Origin: Salvia splendens
Lineage: Eukaryota > Streptophyta > Magnoliopsida > Lamiales > Lamiaceae
Length of the DNA: 64,000 nt
Assembly (NCBI RefSeq): GCF_004379255.2
Contig: NC_056034.1
Coordinates: 40,592,887-40,656,886, forward strand
Direction: 5' to 3'
Part shown: one piece after another, positions 33,676 to 45,384 of the stretch
Layout of the letters: each line of letters begins with the position of its first letter
Numbering within the stretch: the first letter of the stretch is position 1
Notes under the pieces: model-generated
Told to the model about the DNA's origin: nothing
Databases searched by the model: none
The model's input: only the letters and a program-made list of their open reading frames with translations
Program-made: the position numbers and the translations under genes

Positions 33676-35238
33676 TGATAAGTCGCATTCTAGGCCTTGG
33701 TTACTGGTCAGTATAAGGTGCTTTATTGGATAATATCTGCAAAATAGTTGTTAAAGTGTGCAGGTTGAAGTACTAAATCAGGAGGGAAGGTTCAGAAGGA
33801 ATTCGAGTGAAAAAGCTGCGAAGAGTGTGCAAACTGGTCAGTATGAGCAGAAAATACGCAAACTGGTCAGGATGGATGCTACAGAACTGGACACGAGAAG
33901 GAAGGACTTGCTTGGAATAATCACCTATCTAAAGAAGGGCAAAATTGTCATTCCACATGAAGAGAAAGCCCTAGAAATTAGGGCAAGCCACCCTATAAAT
34001 AGGAGCTGAACATAAAGAAAAGGAATCTACACACCACTTTACTTAGGACTTATCATCACTTTTGAGGAGAATAGCTCCACTAGCTCTTAGTTCCATCTAA
34101 ATCCAGCATCCTGACTTGAAGATTCTGGCCACCTGCCGGCGAGGAGCATCATGCCTGATTCATTCCAGCCGCCGTAGTTCCAGAAATTCCTCCAGTTTCA
34201 GTTTCCGATGAGCCAAACAATCTTTTACTTGCTTTGTTTTTAAGATTTCTTAGTTTAAGAACTTGTTTTTGCCTGCCTTTGACTTGGATTCCAGTAGCTA
34301 CTTAGTTGAAACATCTTTTGGGTGATAATCTTGAATGCAATGAAGTTTATTGTGGTTTTATTTTATGTTTCAGCTTGCTTATTATTTCTTTCTGCCTAGT
34401 AACTAGATCTGGTAGTTTTACGTTGATTTTTGTTGTTTAAGTGCTTGAATCTGCTTTGCTTAGTTAGATCAAGGTTTTCTTAGAGTGTTTACAGGTTTTA
34501 ATCGGGTTAAGGTCCTTAAAAATGCATGAGAATCGTTTCTGCTTGCTTCTGTCACCTTGTCCCGCTGACCAGTTTGCGTAGATCTCAGTTTTCTTAGCTT
34601 TCGTTCTCGATTTCAGGTTAAATATTGCATTTTCGAATTTTCAAGCTTGATCATTCATCAATGGAGTTTTTTAGATCTTGTTGTTTAGCTTGGTGAAGAA
34701 GATAATGTCACAATCAAAGAGTGGGACCACTTGTGTTGCTTTTGTTGCTTTTTGCTTTTGTACTTGCACTTTTTCAGCTTTTCTGCACACCCAGGAGGCA
34801 GTCTGCCAGCATGTCCTTTGATTCTGTTTACCTTTTGTCTAGTCATTTTTAGTAAGTTTTGTCTAGTAGCTTCTCACATACACACTCGTACACGCACTTT
34901 AATTTCTCTTAGCACGCAACATTTAGAGCCCACCCTGACCTACTGGTCAGGAGGGGTATAGGTTCCATTTCATTTTCCGACTAGGTAAAACTCAACCCCA
35001 AAAAGCGTGGTAGCTAACCAACCGCTCCCAGAATGTCATCGCAAGTGTATCTCGCCTACATCCATCTCTGTGGGATTCGACCCTTACTCCACTATACTAG
35101 CCAGTAGAAGTGGGTTGAGGTATTTTTTGTTGATAGGGAAGATAGACACAGACCCAACGACACAGCTAGATCTAGGTACCCTCCTGGCCAGCTGACACAC
35201 ACACACAGAGTCATAGTCTCATCTTTTCCCTCCTATCA
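33676..35238 (+). repeat. 3' LTR of the gag-only retrotransposon
   Basis: Identical in length to the 5' LTR at a constant offset of 6,476 bp. The only base difference I found is A at 27723 versus C at 34199. Confidence 0.95.
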
Positions 35239-35243
35239 ATGCT

Positions 35244-36331
35244 CGTCGTAAAAGCTAGTCGCAATCGGTCATTCGTCAGCTATAATCATGTTGTGCAAGA
35301 TAATACACGTGTACATGATGTCGGTGATATTTTTCACGTACCATAGCCTAGACGGGGCCTTCACAATGTTGAATCGGGGCTTGAAGGACCCCAAAAGCTC
35401 TTTCGACGTCTTTCCGAGCGGACTATTGATGCTGCGCAAAAAGAACCCGTCTCGGGTCTTGCGGGTTGCTGAGCGTCTTCACGAAAGTCGACCACCTTGG
35501 GTAGATACCATCGGCGAGATAGTAACCCATGTGGTATGCATTTCCGTTGACGGTGAAGTTGATCGCCGGTGCTACACCATTCAAAACATCATTGAAGAGT
35601 GGTGAAGAATATAGCACGTTCAAGTCGTTGTTGGATTCGGCAATACCAAAATATGCATGCCAAATCCAAGGGTAAGTGTTGGGTCGCCGCCTTTGTGGCC
35701 GCTTAAGTGTTGCCCCCTCCAAGCAGTCGGGCAATTCTTCCACCTCCAATGCATGCAGTCAATGCTGCCAAGCATACCAGGAAAATCATGGACTGTTTCG
35801 TGAAGACGAAGCAACCATTGGCAACCATCGGTGGTGGGTGCCCGAAGGAATTCCTAACCGAAAGCTGAACGAACACCGCCACAAAAGCTTTTAAGGCAAA
35901 TGATTCCAGTTGACTCACCGACATGCAAATACTTGTTTTAAAAGAGGTCAGCCGTTTGCCCAGTAGCAAGTTGTCGGATGGCACACGTACACTTCTGCAA
36001 CGCCGAGACTTTGCCGACCAGTTGCGTCTGTACTTGTTTGAAAGTATTCAACACGTGCGGATAATGTGTTGACAATACGCATAAACAAGCGTTTTGACAT
36101 GCGAAAACGACGCCGAAAGTAATCTTCCGGAAACCGCGGCTGGTCGAAAAAATAGTCGGCAACGAGCCTTTCGTTGGCTCCCTCCCGGTCACGATGGATG
36201 TAGCGGTGAGTTGATCTAGTTGGTCGAGGAGGAGGGGTGGGGGTATTCGCGGTGACATAGGCGACACAATATTGTTCATAGTATTCTTGTTCTTTGAGCT
36301 CCGCTTCTGCAATGAGATTTGTGAAATCCAT
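35244..36331 (-). pseudogene. PIF/Harbinger DDE transposase, N-terminal and central part, frameshifted
   Basis: It starts at ATG 36331 (MDFTNLIAEAE, then QEYYEQY). The first frame stays open for 128 codons and includes RFPEDYFRRRFRMSKRLF, a segment typical of PIF-type transposases. The reading then shifts. The first catalytic region is in another frame ([14 protein letters not shown], 35814-35620). A third frame has GYYLADGIYPRWSTFVKT, the second catalytic region (35749-35423). After a stop, SARKDVERAFGVLQ marks the end of the DDE domain. At least two frameshifts and several stops make it inactive. An intact relative elsewhere would be needed to move this family. Confidence 0.85.
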
Positions 36332-36748
36332 TCGAGAGGGTTTGAGTGAGAGAGGAAGATGTAGATAAGTTGTATGAAAAAATATGAATGAGAGATGAAT
36401 GAGAGATGATTTGATGTGAAAATTGGATGATAAATGTGTGTATTTATAGATGATTTTGGGAATAAAAAATAAAAAATAAAAAAATCCATAAAAACGGTAA
36501 AAAACGGCCATATTTTGGGAATCTGAAAATATATATTTTTTAATTTTTGGTATTAATTTCGATTTTAAAAAATCCAACGGAAATGCCGTTGGCCAATTAG
36601 AACGCGCCACGTCAGCTGGTCGCTGGCACGGACGTACTCGATGCATCGAGCAGCGCCGCGTCAGAGGCAAGAGCGCAGCGGCAAGCAGGCGGTGCCGCGC
36701 CGCTGGCACGGACGGATGGGTGCCCACTCACCGCTGCGGATGCTCTTA

Positions 36749-37527
36749 ATAACTAGGCAATAATTGTTAAAACATAGAAGTATTTGAAATGGTATTTGTT
36801 AGTTATTATAAACTTATGATAATGAAAAATTTGGCGAAAAATGTAACACGTACACTTGTGTTTTGCATATATCTCAAGCTTTTCCTTAAATATCAAAGTA
36901 TGAAAGTTTGATTTCATTTGACCTTTTTCGGTAACAAGATTATTCCTATTTTTATATGGTTTTTCCAATCCTTTCGAAGACTACGTCGACTTTTTCATTT
37001 TTAATTTGTATTCAATTAGGTGGAACACTCATTTAATGCTTATAAATGATACTTCATTAATAGAGTTGATGTAACTCATTTGTTCTTCTTTTTTTTAGCA
37101 AGAAGTTAATCGAGATTGTGATTCAAGAACTAATTATAAACACTTGGTAAATGGAGTAAGAGTTATTTATTAGCTATTTAATCATTTAGATATATTATTA
37201 AAAGGTAGAAATTACAATTATACATATTTGTCAATATTCTTATCTTTGTCATTATGTTTCTAAAAAGGTATAGGAACTTTTTCTCGACATGGCTAAATAC
37301 TTGAGCACAGGATATTGGCCCCTCACTACCTTTTAAAGATTTGTGTGTGTGTTTTAAGTAATTAGTTGCATGGTCTACAACATAAATTAATTAAGATAAA
37401 TAACTGTGACAAAATTATGCACAATTAAGCTATTTTTGATGTAGGTTAGATTCTAGAAAACTATAAATTAGGGTTCCAAAATGTGGTTGTTGCAAGCGTC
37501 AAATGATTTCATCTTGATTATTCGTTA
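36749..37527. other. Intergenic stretch between two Harbinger-family insertions
   Basis: AT-rich DNA without a convincing frame or repeat. Confidence 0.5.
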
Positions 37528-37530
37528 TAA

Positions 37531-38507
37531 GAGCATCCACAATCGTGCTCTTGCCAGCGATCACGGTTGTGGGCCTGGCGCCACTATTCATGCCTGCTCT
37601 CTGGCAAGAGCACAACACCCACAGTTGTGCTCTTCCGCAAGAACGAGCACAATTCAATTTAAAATTCAATTAAACAAAAACATTTCCATAATATTAAAAT
37701 TCATTAAAAAACCACAATAAATATTACAAATTACAAATAAAATAAAAAAGACATAATTAAAATCCTAAAAATTAAAAATTATATAATTAAAATACTAAAA
37801 ATTAAAAATTACATAATTAAATTCCTAAAAACTAAAAATTACACAACACCCACAGCTGTGTCCACCCGTATCGCCCTTCGGAGGCACCTTGGTCGTCGAT
37901 TGGGTATGGCCGGTAGCCACCCGGAACGCCTGAATCTTGGGATTGAGGAGGGGCCGAATATTCTGTTTCCGGACTAGGAAACGGTTGTGAACCGAACCAT
38001 TCGGGGTTCCTACCGTAAGAGGGCGGGTGGTCATCGCCTTGGCCGGACATTGTTATGTTGTAGGGTATGAGAGAATGAAGATGAAAATGGATATGAGAGA
38101 ATGAAGATGAGAATGGATATGGGAGAATGAAGATGAGAATTGTGTAGTTTGATGTGAATTTTTGTGTGTGAAAGTGGGGTATTTATAGATGAAAGTGTGT
38201 ATTTTTGGGGGAAAAAAAATTTAAAAAGTGGTAAAAAACGGTAATAAACGGATATATTTTTTTTGGGAAGTGGAATTTTTTTTATTTGTAATCGGGTTTT
38301 TTAATTAAAAACCGATTTTTAATAAAACAAAATAAAATTCATAGCCGTTGCCCAATCGCCGCGCGCCACGTGTCCTGCTCGCTGGCACGGTGCTGCTTGA
38401 TGCATCGAGCAACGCCGTGCCTGCGGCGCGAGCGCAGCGGCGGCGAGACACGTCCGTGCCAGCGGCGCGGACGGACGCGGGTTGGGCCACCGCCGTTGTG
38501 AATGCTC
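37531..38507 (-). mobile_element. Harbinger-family deletion derivative (977 bp)
   Basis: Ends GAGCATCCACAATCGTGCTC and, inverted, GAGCATTCACAACGGCGG. Target duplication TAA at 37528-37530 and 38508-38510. The subterminal sequences match the split Harbinger copy at 26712. It keeps the start of the family's second gene (37832-38050) but no transposase. Confidence 0.9.
37832..38050 (-). pseudogene. N-terminal remnant of the Harbinger accessory (Myb-like) ORF
   Basis: A 72-codon frame starts MSGQGDDHPPSYGR and is rich in Pro, Gly, Ser and Tyr, like the beginning of the Myb/SANT-type DNA-binding protein that accompanies PIF/Harbinger transposases. The frame ends where element sequence resumes, so the domain itself is missing. 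The identification rests on composition and context. Confidence 0.5.
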
Positions 38508-38510
38508 TAA

Positions 38511-41500
38511 AGATTAAAGTATTAAATGAGGGTAACTCGAGAGTTTGAGTTAAGATAATACATCTTTGTTTAAAATAAATCTAAATTAACTCATTTTATG
38601 CACTTGATTCGGAGAAGCTGCTTCACCTCTCCATGTGTTATATCTATCACATGTTTCTGAAGTTGCTTCTTATGAGCTTGAAATTCAACCAAAATATTTT
38701 ATTTTTATGTACTTGGAGGTGAAATGTTTTTACAAAGTATATCATATTGGAAGTTGGAAATTGGTTTGTACAAGAAATCATGAAAATTTTCCATTATTTA
38801 TTAGTTAGTTAAGTTGTTACTAATTTTATCACTTACCAGTCGTTGCCTCAGTAGAAATGGGTTTTTTGTCAACAATGACAGTTCATAAAGAATTTTCTAC
38901 GCAATTGTATGCGAGGCTAATTACTAAATGATCGCTTAAATCCTCATATTAAGAAGATGTATTTGTTAATGGAGTATTAAAAATAAAACTATTATACATC
39001 GAATTTAAAGGATGAAAGTAGAAGAGAAATACAGTATTGTATTTATATAATGATTTTATTTATATAATAACATTTACATTTAGTTTTATTTTTAAATTCA
39101 TCTCGACCCTTCCAATATCAAAATTCTAACTTTGTGACCTTCGAAGTTAAAAGAGGCAGTATTCATATTCGATTTTTCGTATTTATTCTTGCTAGTTGGT
39201 GTAATGTACAATCTCATAAATCAATAAAACGTCAGTATTAGGAGAAGCCTAAAGAGATTAGAATCAAGAATTGGATTTCATACGCTTGACCGATTTTATG
39301 TGCATCTACATATTATTTAAATACAAGCCAAAGCTGAACATGTTTAATATATGATGATTTAATTTATATAAGCCGGGCTCACCGATTTTAATTCATTATT
39401 TATGTACCAATATATATGTAATTATTTTTACATAATAAAAAGTACAAATCTAATTTATAGTCTCACAAACAAATGGGTAGGGGCCCTTGTTCCCAATACA
39501 TGAATTAACTTTCGAGGGGTTACTGTCTTGATAACTCATGAGACCACATCTTTGATGACATTATTATAAAACACATTTTTTTATAAAAATTATGTACATT
39601 TTGATTAATAAATTAATGGAAAGCATATGCCAGAACCTGTGTAAATTAATATGAACTATCAATTTTAAGGATAGGTTTACCAAAAAATTTGAAATTATAC
39701 ATTAAATAAGATTGATTTTAATTACTTCAGTATAATATTGAATGTAAAAACTAAAAAGCATGCACTAAATTTACTTCGACACAATATAATCTTAACCTCA
39801 TGATGATAAGTAAAGGTAGCAATCAAAATATTCGACAAAATACATTCAGCATAAATTGACTTCATTATACCATTTAATTTACTTTAGCATAACTCTAGTT
39901 ACACTAACACATGTATATATTTCATTTTTCGAAACGATTTTATGTAAAAATATACAATTAGGATTTATCCCTTTTTTCTCCACCTTTGGTGCCATTTTGA
40001 TAGGGTATAGACGAAAGAATATTGCGTGCCATTTTGACTTGAAGATGAGATATGGATTGGACGATTGAGATTTGATGATGGATGATTAAATTTGCGAATT
40101 GAAAATTTCGCGAGCACAAATTAATTGGTGCTCCGTTTCCCCTCCCAATAAGTTTAGCTAATTTTTCCGTTTAAAACTTTTTGTGAGCAACGTCATGCTC
40201 ACAAAATATAAGTAGCACGTTTTTCCGTGATATACAACGAATTTACTAGCCCTATGATACTAAAAGTTTAAGAAGCACAAACTATACACGCATATATTTG
40301 GCACCATTTCTGGATGTAAAAAGGTGATCATACGAATTCCGTTTCCTGGATCCATCGTTGAGATAGCATATTGTGAGCATGGTCGGACACACGCCAAACA
40401 AGGGGCTAAGCCCCATTCAAGTATTTTTTTTTCTTTTTTATTGGTACTATGTTAATTCGTGCGTGCCCTACTTATAATGATGGACCTACAACACATAAAA
40501 GAAACATATACATCCAAGATAAAATTATTGAACAGTTGATATTTCCTGAGCTCAAAAAGATTTTGAAATCATTGCGCAACACAAAATAATTGTCGACATT
40601 TTTTGTAACATCACATTTCTTAATTTTTGCATATATACAACATTTTTTCCAATCGCCACGAATTCCAAAATTAGGCATCGAAAAAACTAGGTGACACGAT
40701 TGATATGATGTGGTAACACATGTAAATACTTTCTCCATTCATATTTTCCTTTTTGTCTTTAATTCCATCACTTAATATTTCACATGGGGCAATTTCCTCG
40801 ATTTCCAATCATACTATTGTTCCAAAAATACATTTAAAATCATCGATTCGTTATACATAAATAATGCCATGATTTATGCATGCTATTAATTTTTTAAAAT
40901 AGTTAAAAATGAATAAAGCATCAATTTTATTATTAAAAAAAATGAAATAAGCTTATATAAAGCCGCGATGCACGGGCCACCACCTGCAATATATGTCGGG
41001 GGAAGGTACAGCAGTGCAAGCACCAGTGTACAACCCTTCAATGCATGCTGCGTATGTCAGATCGTGGGATTTATAAATGATTTTCAATTTTATATTTTTA
41101 TTGGCAAAATTTGGGCGACACGGTCACATGCGATTTCAACGCGTTTTCAGTTTTAATAATCATAAATTTTTCCGCTTCCTTTGGTTACACGCTTTTGTTT
41201 TATTTTATATTTTATTAATGTTTTATTGTATCGGTGTTTTTGCTTTATTGGAATAGTGTTTTTTACCTCATTTTTTTACCTACATGAAATAAATAATGCG
41301 ATGACTTTGAAACATAGCCCCACGCCCAATATTTATTGAGATGACTTCACACTAGTGTCATTTCTTATATTTGCAATTTAAGGAATTTTATAATTTCGGA
41401 AAATTATAGATCTAAAGCTAAAATTAATTAATATGTAAAGTTTGAGTTTTAGATCTATAATTCAGAATGAGTTTATTATTCATGTTGGTATCGTTTTTTA

Positions 41501-41780
41501 AATAACTTCTTCATATTCATACTCATAAAAATCGTATGAATATATTATTCAATTATTTCATTGAATAATTATTCAATTTTCGAAAAATTAAAGTGATAAA
41601 TATGAGAGCATAATGATGTGGAAAAAGGCTTGGTTAGTAACGTGTCACATAAATAGTTTCATTGTTTATGGGGTTCACACACATCAATTCCATCTAGAAT
41701 GTCAACATGAAAAGTAGTAGTCGTAATTCATTATCATAATTAATCTTTTACCAAAGGTATCTCTCATACATATATATATA
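38511..41780. other. Long AT-rich intergenic stretch, no gene recognised
   Basis: Scattered frames of up to 88 codons show no domain. A short GC-rich patch at 40968-41060 (CACGGGCCACC, GGGGGAAGG) stands out but has no recognised content. Confidence 0.5.
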
Positions 41781-42095
41781 TGAGCGTTATTCTCATATTC
41801 ATCCCTTAGATCCTTTATTCTTCTTAATATGGGCCGTTAGATCTCATTTATCAACGGTCCAGATGATTTGCAATATTACACTATAATGGTGCATTATTTG
41901 TCGGTGTGCATTATTTAACTGAAAATCTGCATTATTACACAATAATGGTGCATTATTAGTCGGTGTGCATTATTCAACAGAAAATCTGCATTATTAAATG
42001 ACACATGACACTAATCTAACCGTCGGATGACAAAATCGTGGGGCTAAGATCAAGAAGGAAAAAGGAGAAAATATGCAAAAAGGAAATGAATATTT

Positions 42096-42110
<15 letters not shown>
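41781..42110. mobile_element. Short dispersed repeat flanked by TA runs
   Basis: It is bounded by (TA)n on both sides. The interior has a direct duplication of a 64-bp block (AATGGTGCATTATT, then TCGGTGTGCATTATT, then AAAATCTGCATTATTA), and the tail has AAAATCGTGGGGCTAAG. The same tail occurs at 47890-47960 before another TA run, so the family recurs in this window. Class is unknown. Confidence 0.45.
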
Positions 42111-42124
<14 letters not shown>

Positions 42125-42141
<17 letters not shown>

Positions 42142-43331
42142 CTGAGATCAATACCAAACCACTCCTAAACCTTAAACGCCGAACAACATCATTATATGAT
42201 AACCTGGAGTTCATTATAATGAACTAATAACAAACTTATAATGAACTTCAGATTTCTAAACTATGCGTGATGATGTCATTGTTTTTAAATCTCAGAATTC
42301 CCTATAATGAACTACAAATAAAGATATATATATATATAGGGTCTTGTTAGGTTGAGATTTTTTAGCTTAATTGAGAATTGAGATGCATTTTCAGCCACTC
42401 ATTTTGAAATGTCAACTACAAGTAGATTATATCAACTAAGGGTATTATCGTCATTTCATTTCAATAGCCAGAATATCAAATGTCAACAACTCGTATTAAA
42501 ATGTCAACAACTAAAAAAAAATTATTTTTTTATTTTTTTATTTTTTTTAAAATTTTTTTAAAAATTTTTTTAATTTTTTTTTAATTTTTTTAATTTTCAC
42601 GTGATGTCAACTACGATGTGTAGCCTGCACATCAAATGTCAATAGCCTTGCACATCAAATGTCAATAGCCTGCACATCAAATGTCAACAGCTTATAGTTG
42701 ACATTATATGTGTATAGGTGATATGAATCGTATATGTAGTTGACATTATATATGTGCAGTTGACATGAATTGTATATGTAGTTGACATTATATGTGTGTA
42801 GTTGACATGAATTGTATATGTAGTTGACAAAAAAAATAAAAAAAAATAAAAAAAATCGAAAAAAAAATTAATTTTTTTTAAAAAATAAAAAATATTTATT
42901 AAATCAAATGTATGATGAAATTACCATTCTGCCCTTTCACAATTAATTAATGTAAAAATATTTTCCATGTGGTAAATTCTGGACCACTCATTTAATAAAA
43001 ATGAGTGGCTAATAATGGATCTCAATTCTCAATTAGGCTAAAAAATCTCAATTGATCACAACCCTATATATATATAGGGTCGTATTATATACCAAACTAC
43101 TTTAAAACACTAAACGCCAAACACATCATTATATAATAACGCGTAGTTCATTACAACTTTATTTGTAGTTCATTATAGGGAATTCTGAGATTTAAAAACA
43201 ATGACATCATCATGCATAGTTTAGAAATCTGAAGTTCATTATAAGTTTGTTATTAGTTCATTATAATGAACTCCATGTTATCATATAATGATGTTGTTCG
43301 GCGTTTAAGGTTTAGGAGTGGTTTGGTATTG

Positions 43332-43345
<14 letters not shown>
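42125..43345. repeat. Inverted repeat, arms of about 195 bp
   Basis: The left arm (about 42140-42321) and right arm (about 43152-43340) are near-perfect reverse complements, for example ATCAATACCAAACCACTCC and its inverse. Both are bounded outside by TA runs. The left edge of the inner sequence at 43075 is itself similar to the outer ends, so the arms may be two copies of one small TIR element in opposite orientation. A separate element sits between them. Confidence 0.75.
42339..43064. mobile_element. TIR element (726 bp) inserted in a TA run
   Basis: The ends GGGTCTTGTTAGGTTGAGAT and, inverted, GGGTTGTGATCAATTGAGAT continue as matching repeats for about 44 bp (AGCTTAATTGAGAATTGAG). Both sides abut TATATA. 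The interior is built of repeated GTCAACTA/ATCAAATGTCAA words and long A and T runs. No transposase. The superfamily is unclear. Confidence 0.65.
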
Positions 43346-43385
<40 letters not shown>

Positions 43386-43390
<5 letters not shown>

Positions 43391-44402
43391 TCGTGATCAT
43401 ATGATAACCCCTAAATATCGTAATAACCCTATAACCAAATCTGGACCACACATATTTCTAATCATGCGGTTGAGATTCAAACTTAGATTTACTTCATAAA
43501 AAAAACGCGGGGGTAAAACTGTCATTTCCCTCATTTAATTTCTGAATTTCGCCAAATATCACGTAAAATGATAAAATGATAGGTTTATTGCATAGAATGA
43601 TAGTTTTGAGATTCAAACTTAGATTTACTTCATAAAAAAAAGTGCGGGAGTAAAACTGTCATTTCCCTCATTTAATTTCTGAATTTCGCCAAATATCACG
43701 TAAAATGATAAAATGATAAAATGATAGGTTTATTGCATAGAATGATAGTTTTGCCGGATAGAATTATACTCTAAGTTGATAAAATGATACTTTTGACTGA
43801 CTGATAAAATGATAGGTTTATTGCATAGAATGATAGTTTTGCCGGATAGAATGATACTCTGAGTTGATAAAATGATACTTTCGACTGACCGATAAAATGA
43901 TAAAATGATAGGTTTATTGCATAGAATGATAGTTTTGCCGGATAGAATGATACTCTGAGTTGATAAAATGATACTTTTGACTGACTGATAAAATGATAAA
44001 ATGATAAAATGATAAAATTATAGGTTTATTGCATAGAATGATAGTTTTGCCGGATAGAATGATACTCTGAGTTGATAAAATGATACTTTTGACTGACTGA
44101 TAAAATGATATATGTTAGGTTTATTGCATAGAATGATAGTTTTGCCGGATGGAATGATACTCTGAGTTGATAAAATGATACTTTTGACTGACTGATAAAA
44201 TGATAAAATGAACGAAATTCAGAAATTAAATGAGCGAAATTTGGATACGTAAATTTTATCATGAGCGAAATGACATATTTACCCCCACGTTTTTTTTATG
44301 AAGTAAATCTAAATTTGAATCTAGACCACGTGATTTTAAAAATGTGTGGTCCAGATTTAGTTATAGGGTTATTACGGAAATTGGGGTTATCAATAATGCA
44401 CC
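43386..44402. mobile_element. TIR element (about 1.0 kb) with internal tandem repeats
   Basis: Terminal inverted repeats of about 115 bp (left ATGATAACCCCTAAATATCG; right, inverted, TTGATAACCCCAATTTCCG; both continue TAATAACCCTATAAC and TCTGGACCACACAT). The element is bounded by TA runs. No transposase is present; the ORF at 44026-44262 is a translation of the tandem repeat. Confidence 0.7.
43566..44215. repeat. Tandem repeats of an approximately 90-110-bp unit
   Basis: Six occurrences of AGGTTTATTGCATAGAATGA, most followed by TTTTGCCGGATAGAATGATA and TGAGTTGATAAAATGATAC. Length variation comes from extra AAATGATAAAATGAT steps. A 145-bp duplication (43466 and 43611) overlaps the left TIR. 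Confidence 0.85.
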
Positions 44403-44439
44403 TATATATATATGATTTTGATCTATGCAAGGACGAAGA

Positions 44440-45250
44440 TTCGCTGCCAAAGTTGTTATCACAGCTGGAGGTTGTCATGAAGAGCCTATAAATAGACGAC
44501 GCATCGCCATAGCTGGAGGATCTTTTTTTTATCGATCTTTTTCCTTTCTTGATAAGTAGTTTTAGTTCCGTTTCCATTAGAGAGTTAGAATGGTTAACTA
44601 GAGAGTGAGAAGGAGCGCGACAGAGAAATCCAGATCTGTTCGCCGTCGTTTCAGTTTCCGACCGAGGATCTCTCGGATCTATCACTTTCTTTCATTTCAG
44701 TTATAGTTACGTAGTTAAATTTCGTGTTTGTTAAGTAGTTGAAAATAATCGTTCTTGTTTTTGTATTCCGCATTTTCCAAGATCTGTTCTGAGTTCTATT
44801 TTAAATCAAAGTTGTTTGTTTTCGGAAATCTTGTTGACTGTTTGAGCTTAATTTAGTCTTAAATACCCAGATCCAAAGTTTGAGCTTGCATAATGTTGAA
44901 TGGAAAAATGTTTTGTAGATTCGTAGCATGTTAAAGTAGCTAAGTCATTTATTTTCAGTCTGTCGCTTACCTGATCAGTTTACGGTTTTCGGCATGATAT
45001 GTTCCTTGATCAAGTAGATAGTTACATTCTGCCTAGTTTAATCCAGTAGTTTAAAACTCCCAACTTAAAGCGTGGCCGCAGCCAAACCCTGTTCACTAAA
45101 CACACACTCAACTCACCAGTTTATCTGTGGGATCGACCCCGTACTTGCTGCTTTACCGTTAAAAGTAGGTTGCATGTTAGGGAGTTATAAATATTTTTGT
45201 GTGAGAGAGAAGCGTCTTGATCAAGTCTCAACGACATTTGCAAACTTATC
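44440..45250 (+). mobile_element. LTR-like fragment of a gypsy (Athila-like) element
   Basis: Contains a TATA box (CCTATAAATAGACG, about 44488) and, near its end, ATCTGTGGGATCGACCCCG and AAGTAGGTTGCATG. The corresponding part of the complete LTRs in this window reads CTCTGTGGGATTCGACCC and AAGTGGGTTGAGG. The ends are not resolved and no target duplication was found. Confidence 0.45.
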
Positions 45251-45384
45251 CATCAGGTCGGTTATTTTTCCATATAACTTGATCTGCGAATTTTTCACTC
45301 TTCCAGTTTACAATTGTGTATTGGGCGATTATGTAGAGGAAATGTTATCGGGTTTTGATTTTTGGTTAGTCTCACAAATCCAGT

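Larger units (their letters stand above)
27200..35238 (+). mobile_element. Complete young Ty3/gypsy-like LTR retrotransposon with Gag only (8,039 bp)
   Basis: Two 1,563-bp LTRs (27200-28762 and 33676-35238) flank a 4,913-bp interior. A perfect 5-bp target duplication ATGCT lies at 27195-27199 and 35239-35243. The primer-binding site matches tRNA-Asp, as in Athila and Tat lineages. The only long frame is a 986-codon gag. No protease, reverse transcriptase, RNase H or integrase frame exists in the 1.85 kb after it. The layout fits the non-autonomous, gag-carrying LTR elements described in plants (TR-GAG type). The LTRs differ at one base by my reading (27723 A, 34199 C). Confidence 0.95.
26712..36745 (-). 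mobile_element. PIF/Harbinger transposon (about 2.0 kb) split by an LTR retrotransposon
   Basis: The inverted ends begin GAGCATC on both sides, with TTA target duplications at 26709-26711 and 36746-36748. Removing the inserted retrotransposon and one copy of its 5-bp duplication leaves about 1,990 bp. That sequence carries a decayed DDE transposase on the minus strand (35244-36331 continuing at 27033-27199). The subterminal region repeats GAGCAC/GTGCTC words. Three shorter relatives occur in this window. Confidence 0.9.

Noticed and set aside
35938..36727. Long minus-strand ORFs of 183 and 259 codons
   Set aside because: Only the part from the ATG at 36331 in one frame reads as transposase; the rest is leader sequence, and the other frame is a shadow.
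40968..41156. 62-codon ORF beginning MHGPPPAIYVGGRY
   Set aside because: Only a short GC-rich start; the rest reads as AT-rich noise and no family is recognised.
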